This document shows positions 28,402 to 36,790 of a DNA stretch of 52,870 nt, piece by piece. The notes beneath the pieces were generated by a model. It saw only the letters and a program-made list of their open reading frames with translations. It did not search any database and had not been told where the DNA came from. Numbering within the stretch: position 1 is the stretch's first letter; the number at the start of each line of letters is the position of its first letter. Location: NCBI RefSeq assembly GCF_021287135.1, contig NZ_JAJTBB010000041.1:1-52870 (forward strand). The letters are read 5' to 3'. The stretch is from Acidovorax sp. (GTDB lineage Bacteria > Pseudomonadota > Gammaproteobacteria > Burkholderiales > Burkholderiaceae_C). The translations under genes were made by a program, and so were the position numbers.

Positions 28402-29535
28402 TCAGCCCTTCCAGGTGAACGGAAACTTGAACTGGTTCACAAAGCCGTTGGGCACGTAGTCGCCCAGCACGCCGTAGTGTTCGGGCCAGAGCTTGGTGCT
28501 CTTCACGGCCGTGCCGAAGAGATAGTCCAGGAAGGCGAAATGCGCCGCGTAGTTCTTGTCCAGCGCCTCCTGGTCCTGGCTGTGGTGCCAGTGGTGGAAG
28601 TTGGGCGTGACCAGCACGTAGCGCAGCGGCCCCAGGCGCACGCTCACGTTGGCGTGGTTGAACACGGCCTGGAAGCCCACGACCACGATGTACGCGTCGA
28701 TCACTTCCTTGGAAAAGCCCAGCACGTAGATGGGCGCCAGCACCAGCGTGCGGGTGATGAGCAGCTCCAGGATGTGCTGGCGCGAGCCGGCCATCCAGTC
28801 CATGCTCTTGACGCTGTGGTGCACCGCGTGCAGGCGCCACAGCACGGGCACCTCGTGGTAGGCGCGGTGCGTCCAGTACTGCACCAGGTCGGCCACCAGG
28901 ATGATGAGGAACAGCGCCACCCAGAAGTTCAGGCCCTGCACCCAGCCGCGGATGCCGTCGTTGGCCGCCCAGCCGAAGAACTTGTGCACCACCAGGTTGG
29001 TGGCCAGCAGCACGAAGCCCACCACCATGTGGTTCACGATGAAGTGGTGGAAGTCGGTCTGCCACTCGGCGCGGAACACGGGCTGGTCCTTGCGCAGCGC
29101 AAACAGCTTCTCGATGAAGATGAAGATCAGCGAGCTGCCCAGCAGGTCCAGGATGAACCAGTCCAGGCCGATGTACGGCGTGTTGTCCGGAAAGTTCGGG
29201 TCCACCTCCACCTTGTGCCCGCCCAAGAGCGCCGTGAGCGCCACCATGGCAAAGGCAAACGTGGCCAGCCAGCGCGCGCGGTTGAAGAGGATGTTGACCA
29301 GCGAGATGCCGCCCGCAATGGCCATGGCCGCCAGCATGATGGTGCGGATCACGGACACGTCGTAGCTCTTGCGCAGCTGCGGCGTGGTGAGGTATTCAGG
29401 AAAGTGGAAGGCCAGCACGCCCAGGAAGCACAGGATGGCCAGGGTGAGCGCGATGACGCCCGACACCATGCCGCGCCCTGTGCGCAGCGCGCCGTGGCCT
29501 TCGGTGAGTTCGTTGAGCTTGTCGATGTCGAGCAT
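28402..29535 (-). CDS. Sterol desaturase / fatty-acid hydroxylase family protein
   Basis: A 377-residue integral membrane protein with several hydrophobic segments (TMs near residues 25-45, 65-85, 90-108, 125-145, 170-190, 205-225). The di-iron histidine motifs are present: HRAYHE, LHAVHHSV and FHHWHHS. The family hydroxylates or desaturates lipids. It has an excellent ribosome site (GCAGGAGG). Substrate unknown; bacterial members act on fatty acids, carotenoids or sphingolipid-like lipids. Confidence 0.88.
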   Translation of the reverse strand: MLDIDKLNELTEGHGALRTGRGMVSGVIALTLAILCFLGVLAFHFPEYLTTPQLRKSYDVSVIRTIMLAAMAIAGGISLVNILFNRARWLATFAFAMVALTALLGGHKVEVDPNFPDNTPYIGLDWFILDLLGSSLIFIFIEKLFALRKDQPVFRAEWQTDFHHFIVNHMVVGFVLLATNLVVHKFFGWAANDGIRGWVQGLNFWVALFLIILVADLVQYWTHRAYHEVPVLWRLHAVHHSVKSMDWMAGSRQHILELLITRTLVLAPIYVLGFSKEVIDAYIVVVGFQAVFNHANVSVRLGPLRYVLVTPNFHHWHHSQDQEALDKNYAAHFAFLDYLFGTAVKSTKLWPEHYGVLGDYVPNGFVNQFKFPFTWKG

Positions 29536-29638
29536 GGGTCCTCCTGCGGGTTGCGCGGCCTGGATGCGGCGGCGAGGCGCGAGTGTAGCGAGAACCCCAG
29601 GGCCGGCGCGGGCCGGCAGGCAATCCTAGAATCGGCGC

Positions 29639-30124
29639 ATGAACATTCCCTCGCACCAGCTGAGCATGACCGTGCTCATGTCGCCGGACATGGCCAACTT
29701 TTCGGGCAACGTCCATGGCGGCGCCATCCTGAAGCTGCTGGACCAGGTGGCGTATTCGTGCGCCAGCCGCTACTCGGGCTGCTATGTGGTCACGCTGAGC
29801 GTGGACCAGGTCATGTTCCTGCAGCCCATCCATGTGGGCGAGCTGGTGACCTTTCTGGCCAGCGTGAACTACACGGGCTCCTCGTCGATGGAGATCGGCA
29901 TCAAGGTGGTGGCCGAGGACATCCGCTCGCAGGTGGTGCGGCACGTGAACAGCTGCTTCTTCACCATGGTGGCGGTGGACGAGTCGCGCAAGCCCGTGAA
30001 GGTCCCGCCCCTGTCGCCCGCCACCCCCGACGAGAAGCGCCGCTGGGAGGCCGCGCAGTTGCGCAAGGCCCTGCGCAAGGAGCTGGCCGAGCGCTTTGCG
30101 CAGGTGCGCGAAGTCACCGGCTGA
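29639..30124 (+). CDS. Hotdog-fold acyl-CoA thioesterase
   Basis: A 161-residue cytoplasmic protein with the YciA/BACH-type hotdog signature: NVHGGAILKLLDQVAYSCAS, followed by LSVDQVMFLQPIHVGELVTF. The conserved Asp in LLDQ and the His in VHGG fit the active site. It hydrolyses acyl-CoA esters. A TAGAAT hexamer ends 6 nt before the ATG and there is no ribosome site, so the mRNA may be leaderless. Confidence 0.88.
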   Translation: MNIPSHQLSMTVLMSPDMANFSGNVHGGAILKLLDQVAYSCASRYSGCYVVTLSVDQVMFLQPIHVGELVTFLASVNYTGSSSMEIGIKVVAEDIRSQVVRHVNSCFFTMVAVDESRKPVKVPPLSPATPDEKRRWEAAQLRKALRKELAERFAQVREVTG

Positions 30125-30136
30125 GACCCTACGGCC

Positions 30137-30883
30137 TCAGGCAGCGCTGCGGTTGCGCCCCGCCAGCGAGACGGCCTGGAGCGACAGCCCGTCGATCTCG
30201 TGGGTGATGCCCGACAGCACGTTGGCCACCACCGCGAATTCGCGCCCGTGCTCGCCGGCACGCGCGGCCATGACCTGCGCGTTGAAGCTCACCACCTTGG
30301 CCTCGCGCGCCACGGTCTGGATGGACGCGACGATGCCGGCCAGTTCCTTCATCAGCGTCTCGGACTGGGCGCGGCCCACCTGGTCGAATGCGGTGGTGGC
30401 GGCGTTCAGCGCCTCCAGCGCGCCGTCGGTCGCTTCCACCAGCCGGGCCACGGCGTCGTCCACGCGCGGGCTCTGGCGCTCGGCGTGTTCCAGGGCGGTT
30501 TCTGCCCGCTGGGCAAACGCGTCAATGGTGGCCGCCACGCCCGCAGGACCGTGGTAAGCGTTGCGGATGCATTCCGCACTGGCCGCGTCCAGCTGGCGCG
30601 GCGTGTCCACCAGCCGGGCCTGGCTGTCCTTGAACAGCGCCAGGGAACTGCGCGCAGCCTTCAGGTGCAGGTCGCTGCCGCGTGCGGCCAGCACGGTCTG
30701 CAGCACCATGCGCTGCGACAGCATGCGCTGGCGTGCGGCCAGGTTCACCAGCGACATGCCATGGCCGGCACCTGCGTCCCGCGCCGCGCGGGGCGCGCCG
30801 GGCACGGCCGGCAGCGATGCTGCAGGGCGCTGGGCGGGGGCAGGGGGCGTGCTGGAGCGGGGGGCAAGGGAAAAGGCTGACAT
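30137..30883 (-). CDS. PilJ-type sensor with truncated chemoreceptor signalling domain
   Basis: A 248-residue protein, last gene of the nas operon. Residues 47-59 (VNLAARQRMLSQR) form a PilJ/NarX-type P-box, the helix that binds nitrate in NarX. The C-terminal 60 residues resemble half of a chemoreceptor hairpin (VSFNAQVMAARAGEHGREFA), but the adaptation regions and any membrane segment are missing. The N-terminal 40 residues are Pro/Ala-rich. Both a cytoplasmic location and a nitrate-sensing role are inferences from the P-box and the operon. AAGGA precedes the ATG. Confidence 0.78.
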   Translation of the reverse strand: MSAFSLAPRSSTPPAPAQRPAASLPAVPGAPRAARDAGAGHGMSLVNLAARQRMLSQRMVLQTVLAARGSDLHLKAARSSLALFKDSQARLVDTPRQLDAASAECIRNAYHGPAGVAATIDAFAQRAETALEHAERQSPRVDDAVARLVEATDGALEALNAATTAFDQVGRAQSETLMKELAGIVASIQTVAREAKVVSFNAQVMAARAGEHGREFAVVANVLSGITHEIDGLSLQAVSLAGRNRSAA

Positions 30884-31035
30884 GGTGCGTCCTTGTGCGG
30901 GTGGCCTGCGGGTCCCTGCCTTCAAGCAATACCCGGGCCAATCGCGGACCGAGTGGACGGGTCTGTCCGCGAAGCCGCACGGCGCGTGGCGGCCGGGCGA
31001 GGTGCCGGGCAAAGTGCCGGGCAAGCGAGGGCCGC

Positions 31036-31899
31036 TCAGCCTGCGCGCCGGGCCGGAGCCGCCGCGTCCGCGCGCGTGCCGGCACCAGCGCTGGTGGTCG
31101 CAGCCAGGATGCCCTGCACCACATCGCCCACCACGATCACGGACGGGCTGGCCAGGCCTTCCCGCGTGATGGTCGCGTGCAGCGTGCCCAGCGTGGCCAC
31201 CGCGTGCCGCTGGTGCGGCAGGGTGGCGTGCTGGATGATGGCCACGGGCGTGTTGGCGGGCAGGCCGGTCAGCAGCTCCTGCTCGATCGTGGAGGCGCCG
31301 CTCACGCCCATGTAGATCACCAGCGTGAGCCGGGCGTCGCGCGCCGTGGCGGCCAGCTGGCGCCAGTCGGTGCCTGCATCGCCGGGCTTGGCGTGGCCGG
31401 TGACGAAGACCACGCCGTGCGCGTGCTCGCGGTGGGTCAGCGGCGCGCCCAGCGCCGTCAGCCCCGCCAGGCCGGCGGTGATGCCGTTGACCACGTCCAC
31501 CTGCACGCCGGCGGCGCGCAGGTGTTCCACCTCTTCGCCGCCGCGGCCGAAGATGAAGGGGTCGCCGCCCTTGAGGCGCACCACGGTCTCGCCTTCGTTC
31601 ACGGCGGTGAGCATCAGCTTTTCGATGAAGGCCTGCGGCGTGCTCTTGCAGCCGCCGCGCTTGCCCACGTACACGATGCGGGCCGCGGGCGATGCGTGCG
31701 CCACGATGGCGTCGCTCACCAGGTCATCCACCAGCAGCACGGTGGCGGCCTGGATGGCCTTGAGGGCCTTGAGGGTCAGCAGCTCCGGGTCGCCGGGGCC
31801 CGCGCCCACCAGCGTGCAGCGGCCGCGTACCGTCGGTGCGGTGGCGGCGGGCGTTATCGCGGCGGGCGGCTGGCTGTCGGGTGGGGTGCGGCGGCTCAT
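31036..31899 (-). CDS. cobA: Uroporphyrinogen-III C-methyltransferase (siroheme synthesis)
   Basis: A 287-residue SUMT that methylates uroporphyrinogen III twice with SAM, making precorrin-2 for siroheme. Motifs: LVGAGPGDPELLTLKALKAI, VRLKGGDPFIFGRGGEE and GITAGLAGLTALGAPLTHR. The N-terminal 25 and C-terminal 20 residues are low complexity. Siroheme is the cofactor of assimilatory nitrite reductase, which fits the operon. It overlaps ybiB by 4 nt (ATGA) and is probably coupled to it. The CysG oxidase/chelatase half is absent. Confidence 0.92.
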   Translation of the reverse strand: MSRRTPPDSQPPAAITPAATAPTVRGRCTLVGAGPGDPELLTLKALKAIQAATVLLVDDLVSDAIVAHASPAARIVYVGKRGGCKSTPQAFIEKLMLTAVNEGETVVRLKGGDPFIFGRGGEEVEHLRAAGVQVDVVNGITAGLAGLTALGAPLTHREHAHGVVFVTGHAKPGDAGTDWRQLAATARDARLTLVIYMGVSGASTIEQELLTGLPANTPVAIIQHATLPHQRHAVATLGTLHATITREGLASPSVIVVGDVVQGILAATTSAGAGTRADAAAPARRAG

Positions 31900-32819
31900 G
31901 GGGAGGTCTCCAAAATGTTCTGATCAGCGATCCGCAAGATATGTTCCACCTGCCGTGCAATGGCGGCGGGCACGGGCAGCTCGCCCGCCAGCACGCGGCG
32001 GGTGTAGGCGGCCGTGGCGGCGATGTCGATCTCGGCGGGCAGGCCGGGAACCTCGCTGGCCGTGCCGGGCTGCTGCGCCTCCAGCACCGCGTGCACGCCG
32101 CGCACAAAGCCGTCGTAGCGCGGCGTGCGGCGCGGGTCGGTGGCCACCTCGCCCTCCAGCCCGCGCGAGAGCAGGGCGTTCATGCCCAGCGTGCGGAAGG
32201 TGCTCTGCAGCATCTCGAAATACTCGGGGTGCGTGTAGGCCGTCACCACGACCGAAGGCCCCGCGCACGGGTTCATCAGCTTGACCACGCTGTGCCCGGG
32301 GTTGCGCAGTCCCACCACCTCGCGCACGGCCAGCAGGCGCGCCAGGCCCGGGTGCAGGTGCCGCGTGTGGATGTGGCGCACCGCGCCGTTTGCTATCTTT
32401 TCAGGAGCTTCCAGCGCAGGTACATCGAGCGCTAGCAGCACATCGGACGCCAAGACCCGCCGCGCCTCGGTGCGCATGCCGTGCAGCAGAACGGGCAGGC
32501 CTTCGCGCGCCAGCAGCAGGGCCAGCAGGGGCGTGAGCACCGGCAGCTTGCGCGCGCCGTTGTAGCTGGGCAGCACGATGAGCGGGCGGTCGGTGGCGGG
32601 CAGCAGGGCCAGGCGCTGGTGCGTGGCGTCCAGAAAGCCGCACATCTCCTCGGCCGTCTCGCCCTTGATGCGCATGGCCAGGCAGAAGGCGCCGATCTCC
32701 AGATCGGACACGGTGCCGTCCAGCACCTGGCCGAACAGGTCGGCGGCCTGCTCGCGCGTGAGGGGCTTGGCGCCGCGTGCGCCGCGGCCAATCTCTTTGA
32801 TGTACTGGCTAATGCCCAT
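31896..32819 (-). CDS. ybiB: YbiB family protein (TrpD2-like, nucleic-acid binding)
   Basis: A 307-residue member of the anthranilate phosphoribosyltransferase-like (TrpD2) family. It starts MGISQYIKEIGRGARGAKPL, with VLPSYNGARKLPVLTPLLAL and KLMNPCAGPSVVVTAYTHPE. E. coli YbiB binds nucleic acids and has no known enzyme activity. Residues about 129-143 come from an in-frame dispersed repeat. It lies between nasA and cobA and so is expressed with nitrate assimilation; the role there is unknown. A 100-nt inverted repeat precedes it. Confidence 0.85.
   Translation of the reverse strand: MGISQYIKEIGRGARGAKPLTREQAADLFGQVLDGTVSDLEIGAFCLAMRIKGETAEEMCGFLDATHQRLALLPATDRPLIVLPSYNGARKLPVLTPLLALLLAREGLPVLLHGMRTEARRVLASDVLLALDVPALEAPEKIANGAVRHIHTRHLHPGLARLLAVREVVGLRNPGHSVVKLMNPCAGPSVVVTAYTHPEYFEMLQSTFRTLGMNALLSRGLEGEVATDPRRTPRYDGFVRGVHAVLEAQQPGTASEVPGLPAEIDIAATAAYTRRVLAGELPVPAAIARQVEHILRIADQNILETSP
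32392..32436 (+). repeat. Dispersed palindromic repeat, copy 5 (degenerate, in frame inside ybiB)
   Basis: TTGCTATCTTTTCAGGAGCT, CCAGCGCAGG, CGAGCGCTAGCAGC. It keeps the GCTAT, CCAGCGC and GCGCTAG blocks at the usual spacing but has diverged elsewhere. On the minus strand it encodes residues about 129-143 of YbiB. Confidence 0.6.
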
Positions 32820-32833
32820 GGTCTTTTTTGGCG

Positions 32834-32933
32834 GGACTTGTGAAACAGGGCTCCAGCGTCGTTATTTCGGCTTGCCGTACAGGCGTACTGTCTGCGCCGA
32901 AAGCGCCTAGCTGGCGCCCTGTTGCACAAGTCC
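32834..32933. repeat. Inverted repeat between nasA and ybiB
   Basis: Arms 32834-32851 and 32916-32933 match at 16 of 18 positions (GGACTTGTG and CACAAGTCC at the tips). Inner pairs TTTCGGC/GCCGAAA and GTAC/GTAC add to the fold. It lies in the nas transcript, ending 14 nt before the ybiB start. It could be a processing site, an attenuator or a small mobile element. Confidence 0.6.
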
Positions 32934-32987
32934 TGGTGGGGTTTGTGGGTCCGAGGGGTATTTTCCCGCAAGCAAGCGAACTTTTGG

Positions 32988-35828
32988 TTATATGGTGGCC
33001 TGCGCGAGTGGTGGGGACGCCTGCGGCCCGGTGGCCCGCACCATGCGCTTGAGCTCCGGCACGCACGATCCGCAGTTGGTGCCGCAGCGCAGTTGGCCCT
33101 GCAGCTGCGCCAGCCGGTCCTCGTCCGTGCCGCGGCAGTGCGCCAGTTGGGCGGTGATGGCGGCGTCTGTCACGTTGAAGCAGGTGCACACCGGCTTGCC
33201 GCGCGACTGCACCGCCACGGGCGCCTGGGCGGCCGGCACCAGCAGCAGGCGTCCGTAGGCTTGGGCGGGCAGCTCTTCCTGCAGCAGGGTCTTGAGCCAG
33301 CCTTCGGCGCGGGTGTCGCCGGCCAGCACGATGCCTTCGAGCGTGGTGGCACCGTCGGCCCCGCGCACCAGGCGTGCGGCACGGCGCTGGCCGCGCTGCT
33401 GGTCGGTGTAGCGCAAGGTATCGGCACCGTGCAGGCCCAGCAGCGCTTCGATGCGCTCCACGGTGGCGCCGGGCGGCGCAGCGTGGGCGGCGGCGCGCAG
33501 CAGCACGCCGGTGCGCTCGCGGCCGGGCTCGTGCAGCGGGGTGTGGTTGCTGAAGGGCACGCAGCTGGCGAAGGGAAACTGCCCCATCAGGGCCGACAGC
33601 GCCTCGCGGGTGGCCTGGGCGCTGTCGGCCGGCAGCCAGGCCATGGCCAGCAGCGTCCAGGGCAGCCCGGCCTTGGCGATCTTCACGGCCGCGTGCTTCA
33701 GTTCGGGCTGCTTGGACGTGGGGCAAAAGGCGGACGTGGTGAGCGCGTTCACGCCCGCCAGCCGCTCGCCGGTGGCCGCGCAGCCGCTCAGGAACTCGCT
33801 GCCCCAATGCATGGCCATGAAGGCCTGCGACAGGCCCACGGTGGCATCGGCCTGCGCGGGCACCACGATGGTGCCGCGCTTGCTGGTCACGCAGACCAGG
33901 TCGCCGCTTTCCAGTCCCTGCCGCTGCATGTCCTGCGGGTGCAGTTGCACGCTGGGCTCGGCCACGTGGCCGAACAGGCGGCCGAGCTGGCCGGTGCGCG
34001 TCATGCCGTGCCATTGGTCGCGCAGACGGCCGGTGGTCAGGCTGAAGGGGTAGTGCGAATCGCGCGGTTCCGCCGTGGGCTGCCATGCGTGCGCTGCAAA
34101 GCGGGCGCGGCCGTCGGCGGTGGGAAAGATGCCGTCCGCGTACAAGCGTGCCTTGCCCGCCGCCGCGTTTTCTGCCAGCGGCCACTGCTGCGGCCCGCGG
34201 GATTCCAGCATCTCCCACGACAGCCCGGTGATGTCCAGGTCCCGCCCGCGGGTGCTTTCGCGGTGCTCGTTCCACACGGCCTCGGCGCCGGCCTCGGCGT
34301 GCTGGGTGGTGTAGGGGAAGAGCGTGGGCGCACCCGGGCGCAGCAGAGCCTCCAGCCGGTGTGCCAGCTGCACCGCAATCGCCCAGTCGTGCCGCGCCAG
34401 GCCCGGTGCGGGCACGGCGGCGCGCACGCGCGAAATGCGGCGTTCGCTGTTGGTCACGGTGCCGGTTTTTTCGCCCCAGGTGGTGGCGGGCAGCAGCAGG
34501 TCGGCGTAGGCGCAGGTGGCGGCCGTGGCAAAGGCCTCCTGCACCACCACGAACTCCGCGCGCTGCAAGGCGCGGCGCACGGTGGCCTGGTCGGGCATGC
34601 TTTGCGCGGGGTTGGTGCAGGCAATCCACAGGGCCTTGATTTCGCCATCGGCCGCGGCCTGGAACATCTCCACCGCCGTCTTGCCGGGCTTGGCGGGCAC
34701 ATCGTCCACGCCCCACAGCGCGGCCACTTCGGCGCGGTGCGCGGGGTTGGCCAGGTCGCGGTGCGCGCTGAGCAGGTTGGCCAGGCCGCCCACCTCGCGC
34801 CCGCCCATGGCGTTGGGCTGGCCGGTCAGGCTGAAGGGGCCGGCGCCGGGCTTGCCGATCTGGCCCGTGGCCAGGTGCAGGTTGATGAGCGAGGCGTTCT
34901 TGGCGGTGCCGCTGCTGCTCTGGTTCAGCCCCTGGCAGTAGAGGCTGAGCGTGGCCGGGGATTGCGCAAACCACCGCGCGGCCGTGGTCAGGTCGGCCAC
35001 CGGGATGCCGCACACCTCGGCCACGCGCTCGGGCGTGCAGTCGCGCACCAGGGCCTTCAGCGCGTCAAAGCCCGTGGTGTGTGCGGCGATGTAGGCCGCG
35101 TCGTGCCAGCCCTCCCGCAGCATCAGGTGCAACATGCCGTTGAACAGCATCACGTCGCTGCCCGGCTGCAGGGGCAGGAACAGGTCGGCCGTGCCGGCGG
35201 TGTCGGTGCGGCGCGGGTCGGCCACGATGACCTTCATACCCGGGTGGGCGGCGCGCGCGTCCTCGATGCGGCGGAACAGGATGGGGTGCGCCCAGGCCGC
35301 GTTGCTGCCCACGATGAACAGGCACTGCGCGTGCTGCACGTCGTCGTAGCAGGCGGGCGGCGCGTCCGCGCCCAGCGTCTGCTTGTAGCCGGCCACGGCG
35401 CTGCTCATGCACAGGCGCGAGTTGGTGTCGATGTTGTTGGTGCCGATCAGGCCCTTGGCCAGCTTGTTGAAGACGTAGTAGTCCTCGGTGAGCAGCTGAC
35501 CGCTGACGTAGAAGCCCACGGCGTCGGGGCCATGCTCGCGCACCGTGCGGGCCAGGCGGTGCGAGGCCAGGTCGAGCGCGGCGTCCCACGGCAGGGGCTG
35601 GGCCGGCGCGTTGCGCTGGGCGCGGTGCAGGGGTTGCAGCAGGCGGGTCTGCTGCGCCAGCGCCTGGCTGGCGGTGAGGTGCAGGGTGGAGCCCTTGGTG
35701 CACAGGCGGCCGAAGTTGGCGGGGTGGGTGGGGTCGCCGCGCACGCCGGTGATCTCTGTGCCGGTGCTTTCGATGATCACGCCGCAGCCTACGCCGCAGT
35801 AGGGGCAGGTGGATTTTGTTTCTTGCAT
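32988..35828 (-). CDS. nasA: Assimilatory nitrate reductase, catalytic subunit
   Basis: A 946-residue molybdopterin enzyme that reduces nitrate to nitrite in the cytoplasm. The N-terminal Cys8, Cys11, Cys15 and Cys43 bind a 4Fe-4S cluster (TCPYCGVGCG). The Mo-bis-MGD domain follows (YFNKLAKGLIGTNN-type segment seen as VFNKLAKGLIGTNNIDTNSR, and GQPNAMGGREVGGLANLL). A C-terminal BFD-like 2Fe-2S domain has VCTCFNV and CGTNCGSC. It has no signal peptide, consistent with the assimilatory type. It lies between the P-box protein gene and ybiB. An upstream in-frame start at 35882 would run into repeat DNA and is not preferred. Confidence 0.95.
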   Translation of the reverse strand: MQETKSTCPYCGVGCGVIIESTGTEITGVRGDPTHPANFGRLCTKGSTLHLTASQALAQQTRLLQPLHRAQRNAPAQPLPWDAALDLASHRLARTVREHGPDAVGFYVSGQLLTEDYYVFNKLAKGLIGTNNIDTNSRLCMSSAVAGYKQTLGADAPPACYDDVQHAQCLFIVGSNAAWAHPILFRRIEDARAAHPGMKVIVADPRRTDTAGTADLFLPLQPGSDVMLFNGMLHLMLREGWHDAAYIAAHTTGFDALKALVRDCTPERVAEVCGIPVADLTTAARWFAQSPATLSLYCQGLNQSSSGTAKNASLINLHLATGQIGKPGAGPFSLTGQPNAMGGREVGGLANLLSAHRDLANPAHRAEVAALWGVDDVPAKPGKTAVEMFQAAADGEIKALWIACTNPAQSMPDQATVRRALQRAEFVVVQEAFATAATCAYADLLLPATTWGEKTGTVTNSERRISRVRAAVPAPGLARHDWAIAVQLAHRLEALLRPGAPTLFPYTTQHAEAGAEAVWNEHRESTRGRDLDITGLSWEMLESRGPQQWPLAENAAAGKARLYADGIFPTADGRARFAAHAWQPTAEPRDSHYPFSLTTGRLRDQWHGMTRTGQLGRLFGHVAEPSVQLHPQDMQRQGLESGDLVCVTSKRGTIVVPAQADATVGLSQAFMAMHWGSEFLSGCAATGERLAGVNALTTSAFCPTSKQPELKHAAVKIAKAGLPWTLLAMAWLPADSAQATREALSALMGQFPFASCVPFSNHTPLHEPGRERTGVLLRAAAHAAPPGATVERIEALLGLHGADTLRYTDQQRGQRRAARLVRGADGATTLEGIVLAGDTRAEGWLKTLLQEELPAQAYGRLLLVPAAQAPVAVQSRGKPVCTCFNVTDAAITAQLAHCRGTDEDRLAQLQGQLRCGTNCGSCVPELKRMVRATGPQASPPLAQATI

Positions 35829-35852
35829 GGCGGGGTGATGGTTGGGTTGTTT

Positions 35853-35897
35853 TGGGCTGCAGCGCTTATGGGGTAAGCGCAAGCAGCTATTGTTTTG
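35853..35897. repeat. Dispersed palindromic repeat, copy 6 (supplies a stop codon)
   Basis: GGGCTGCAGCGCTTATGGGG, AAGCGCAAGCAGCTATTG. Its CAATAGCTGC on the minus strand ends the upstream P-box gene with TAG (35887-35889), so the repeat sets the C-terminus of that protein. Confidence 0.7.
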
Positions 35898-36768
35898 AGA
35901 GTGATGGATTGGCTCTCTGCCCGGTCAGGCGGGGCATGTGCACGGGTGGAGCGGGGCCATTTCCCGCCGCCAGCGCTGCGTACAGGCCGGTCACGCGGTC
36001 CATGCTGGACAGCAGGTTTTCGCTGGCCACGAACACCTCGGCCACCTGGCGGTTGGTGCTGCCGCCGCCTTGCATGCGCTGCAGTGCGGCGTCGAAGAAA
36101 ACCCACTGGCCGTCGGCCAGCGCCAGTTCCTGCCGGATGCGCTGCGTGGCCTGCGGTGCGTTGCGCAGCAGCTCGGTGGCGCTGACGAATTCGCTGCGGG
36201 CCTTGGCGATTTCGGCCGTGGCGGTGGCCGGGTCCACCGGCAGCCTGGCGGCCAGGTAGAACTTGGCCATGCGCTGGCTGAGCATGCGCTGGCGGCCTGC
36301 CACGTTCACCAGGTGGCCCACGGGCTTGCCCGAGGCGGCTTCGTACTGTGTGGTGCCCTGGTGGGCCAGGGCCAGCACCTTGGCGTCGGCCTGCAGCAGG
36401 GCTGCCGCGCGGTCGGCGGTGAGGCTGGCGGTCTGCAGCGTGGCCTTGTGCTCGGCCCACGCGGCCTCCAGCTTCAGGTAGGTGTCGCGGATGCCGGGCG
36501 TGGGCGCATAGGCTTTGAGTTCCGCCAGCTGGCGCTCGAACAGCGCCATGGACTGCTCCAGCACCTGGCGGGCCGTGGGCGTGTCGGCCTGGTGGGCCAG
36601 GGCCAGCCAGGCCTTGCCCATGCGCTGGCTCAGCATGCGCTGGCGGCCGGCCTTGTTGATGGCGTCGTTGAGGTCCGTGACCTGTGCGCGGGCCACGCGC
36701 CAGGGTGTGGCGGCGCTCAGGGCGGCGGCGGTGGAGACGAGGCGGAAGACGGCGGTACGGCGTTGCAT
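35887..36768 (-). CDS. Exported protein with two PilJ/NarX-type P-box domains
   Basis: A 293-residue protein with an N-terminal export signal ending near ARVARA (MQRRTAVFRLVSTAAALSAA). AGRQRMLSQRM occurs twice, at 40-50 and 157-167, each at the start of a helical PilJ_N-like domain. In NarX the equivalent helix, with its conserved Arg, coordinates nitrate. There is no membrane anchor after the signal and no output domain, so it looks like a periplasmic ligand-binding protein. It lies between the flavoprotein and nasA genes, 22 nt after the flavoprotein stop. Nitrate or nitrite binding is inferred. Confidence 0.82.
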   Translation of the reverse strand: MQRRTAVFRLVSTAAALSAATPWRVARAQVTDLNDAINKAGRQRMLSQRMGKAWLALAHQADTPTARQVLEQSMALFERQLAELKAYAPTPGIRDTYLKLEAAWAEHKATLQTASLTADRAAALLQADAKVLALAHQGTTQYEAASGKPVGHLVNVAGRQRMLSQRMAKFYLAARLPVDPATATAEIAKARSEFVSATELLRNAPQATQRIRQELALADGQWVFFDAALQRMQGGGSTNRQVAEVFVASENLLSSMDRVTGLYAALAAGNGPAPPVHMPRLTGQRANPSLSKQ

Positions 36769-36790
36769 GGGGCGCTCCAGGGAAGGTGGT

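Noticed and set aside
32922-35876. 984-codon plus-strand frame over nasA
   Set aside because: Shadow of nasA in high-GC DNA, with no domain similarity.
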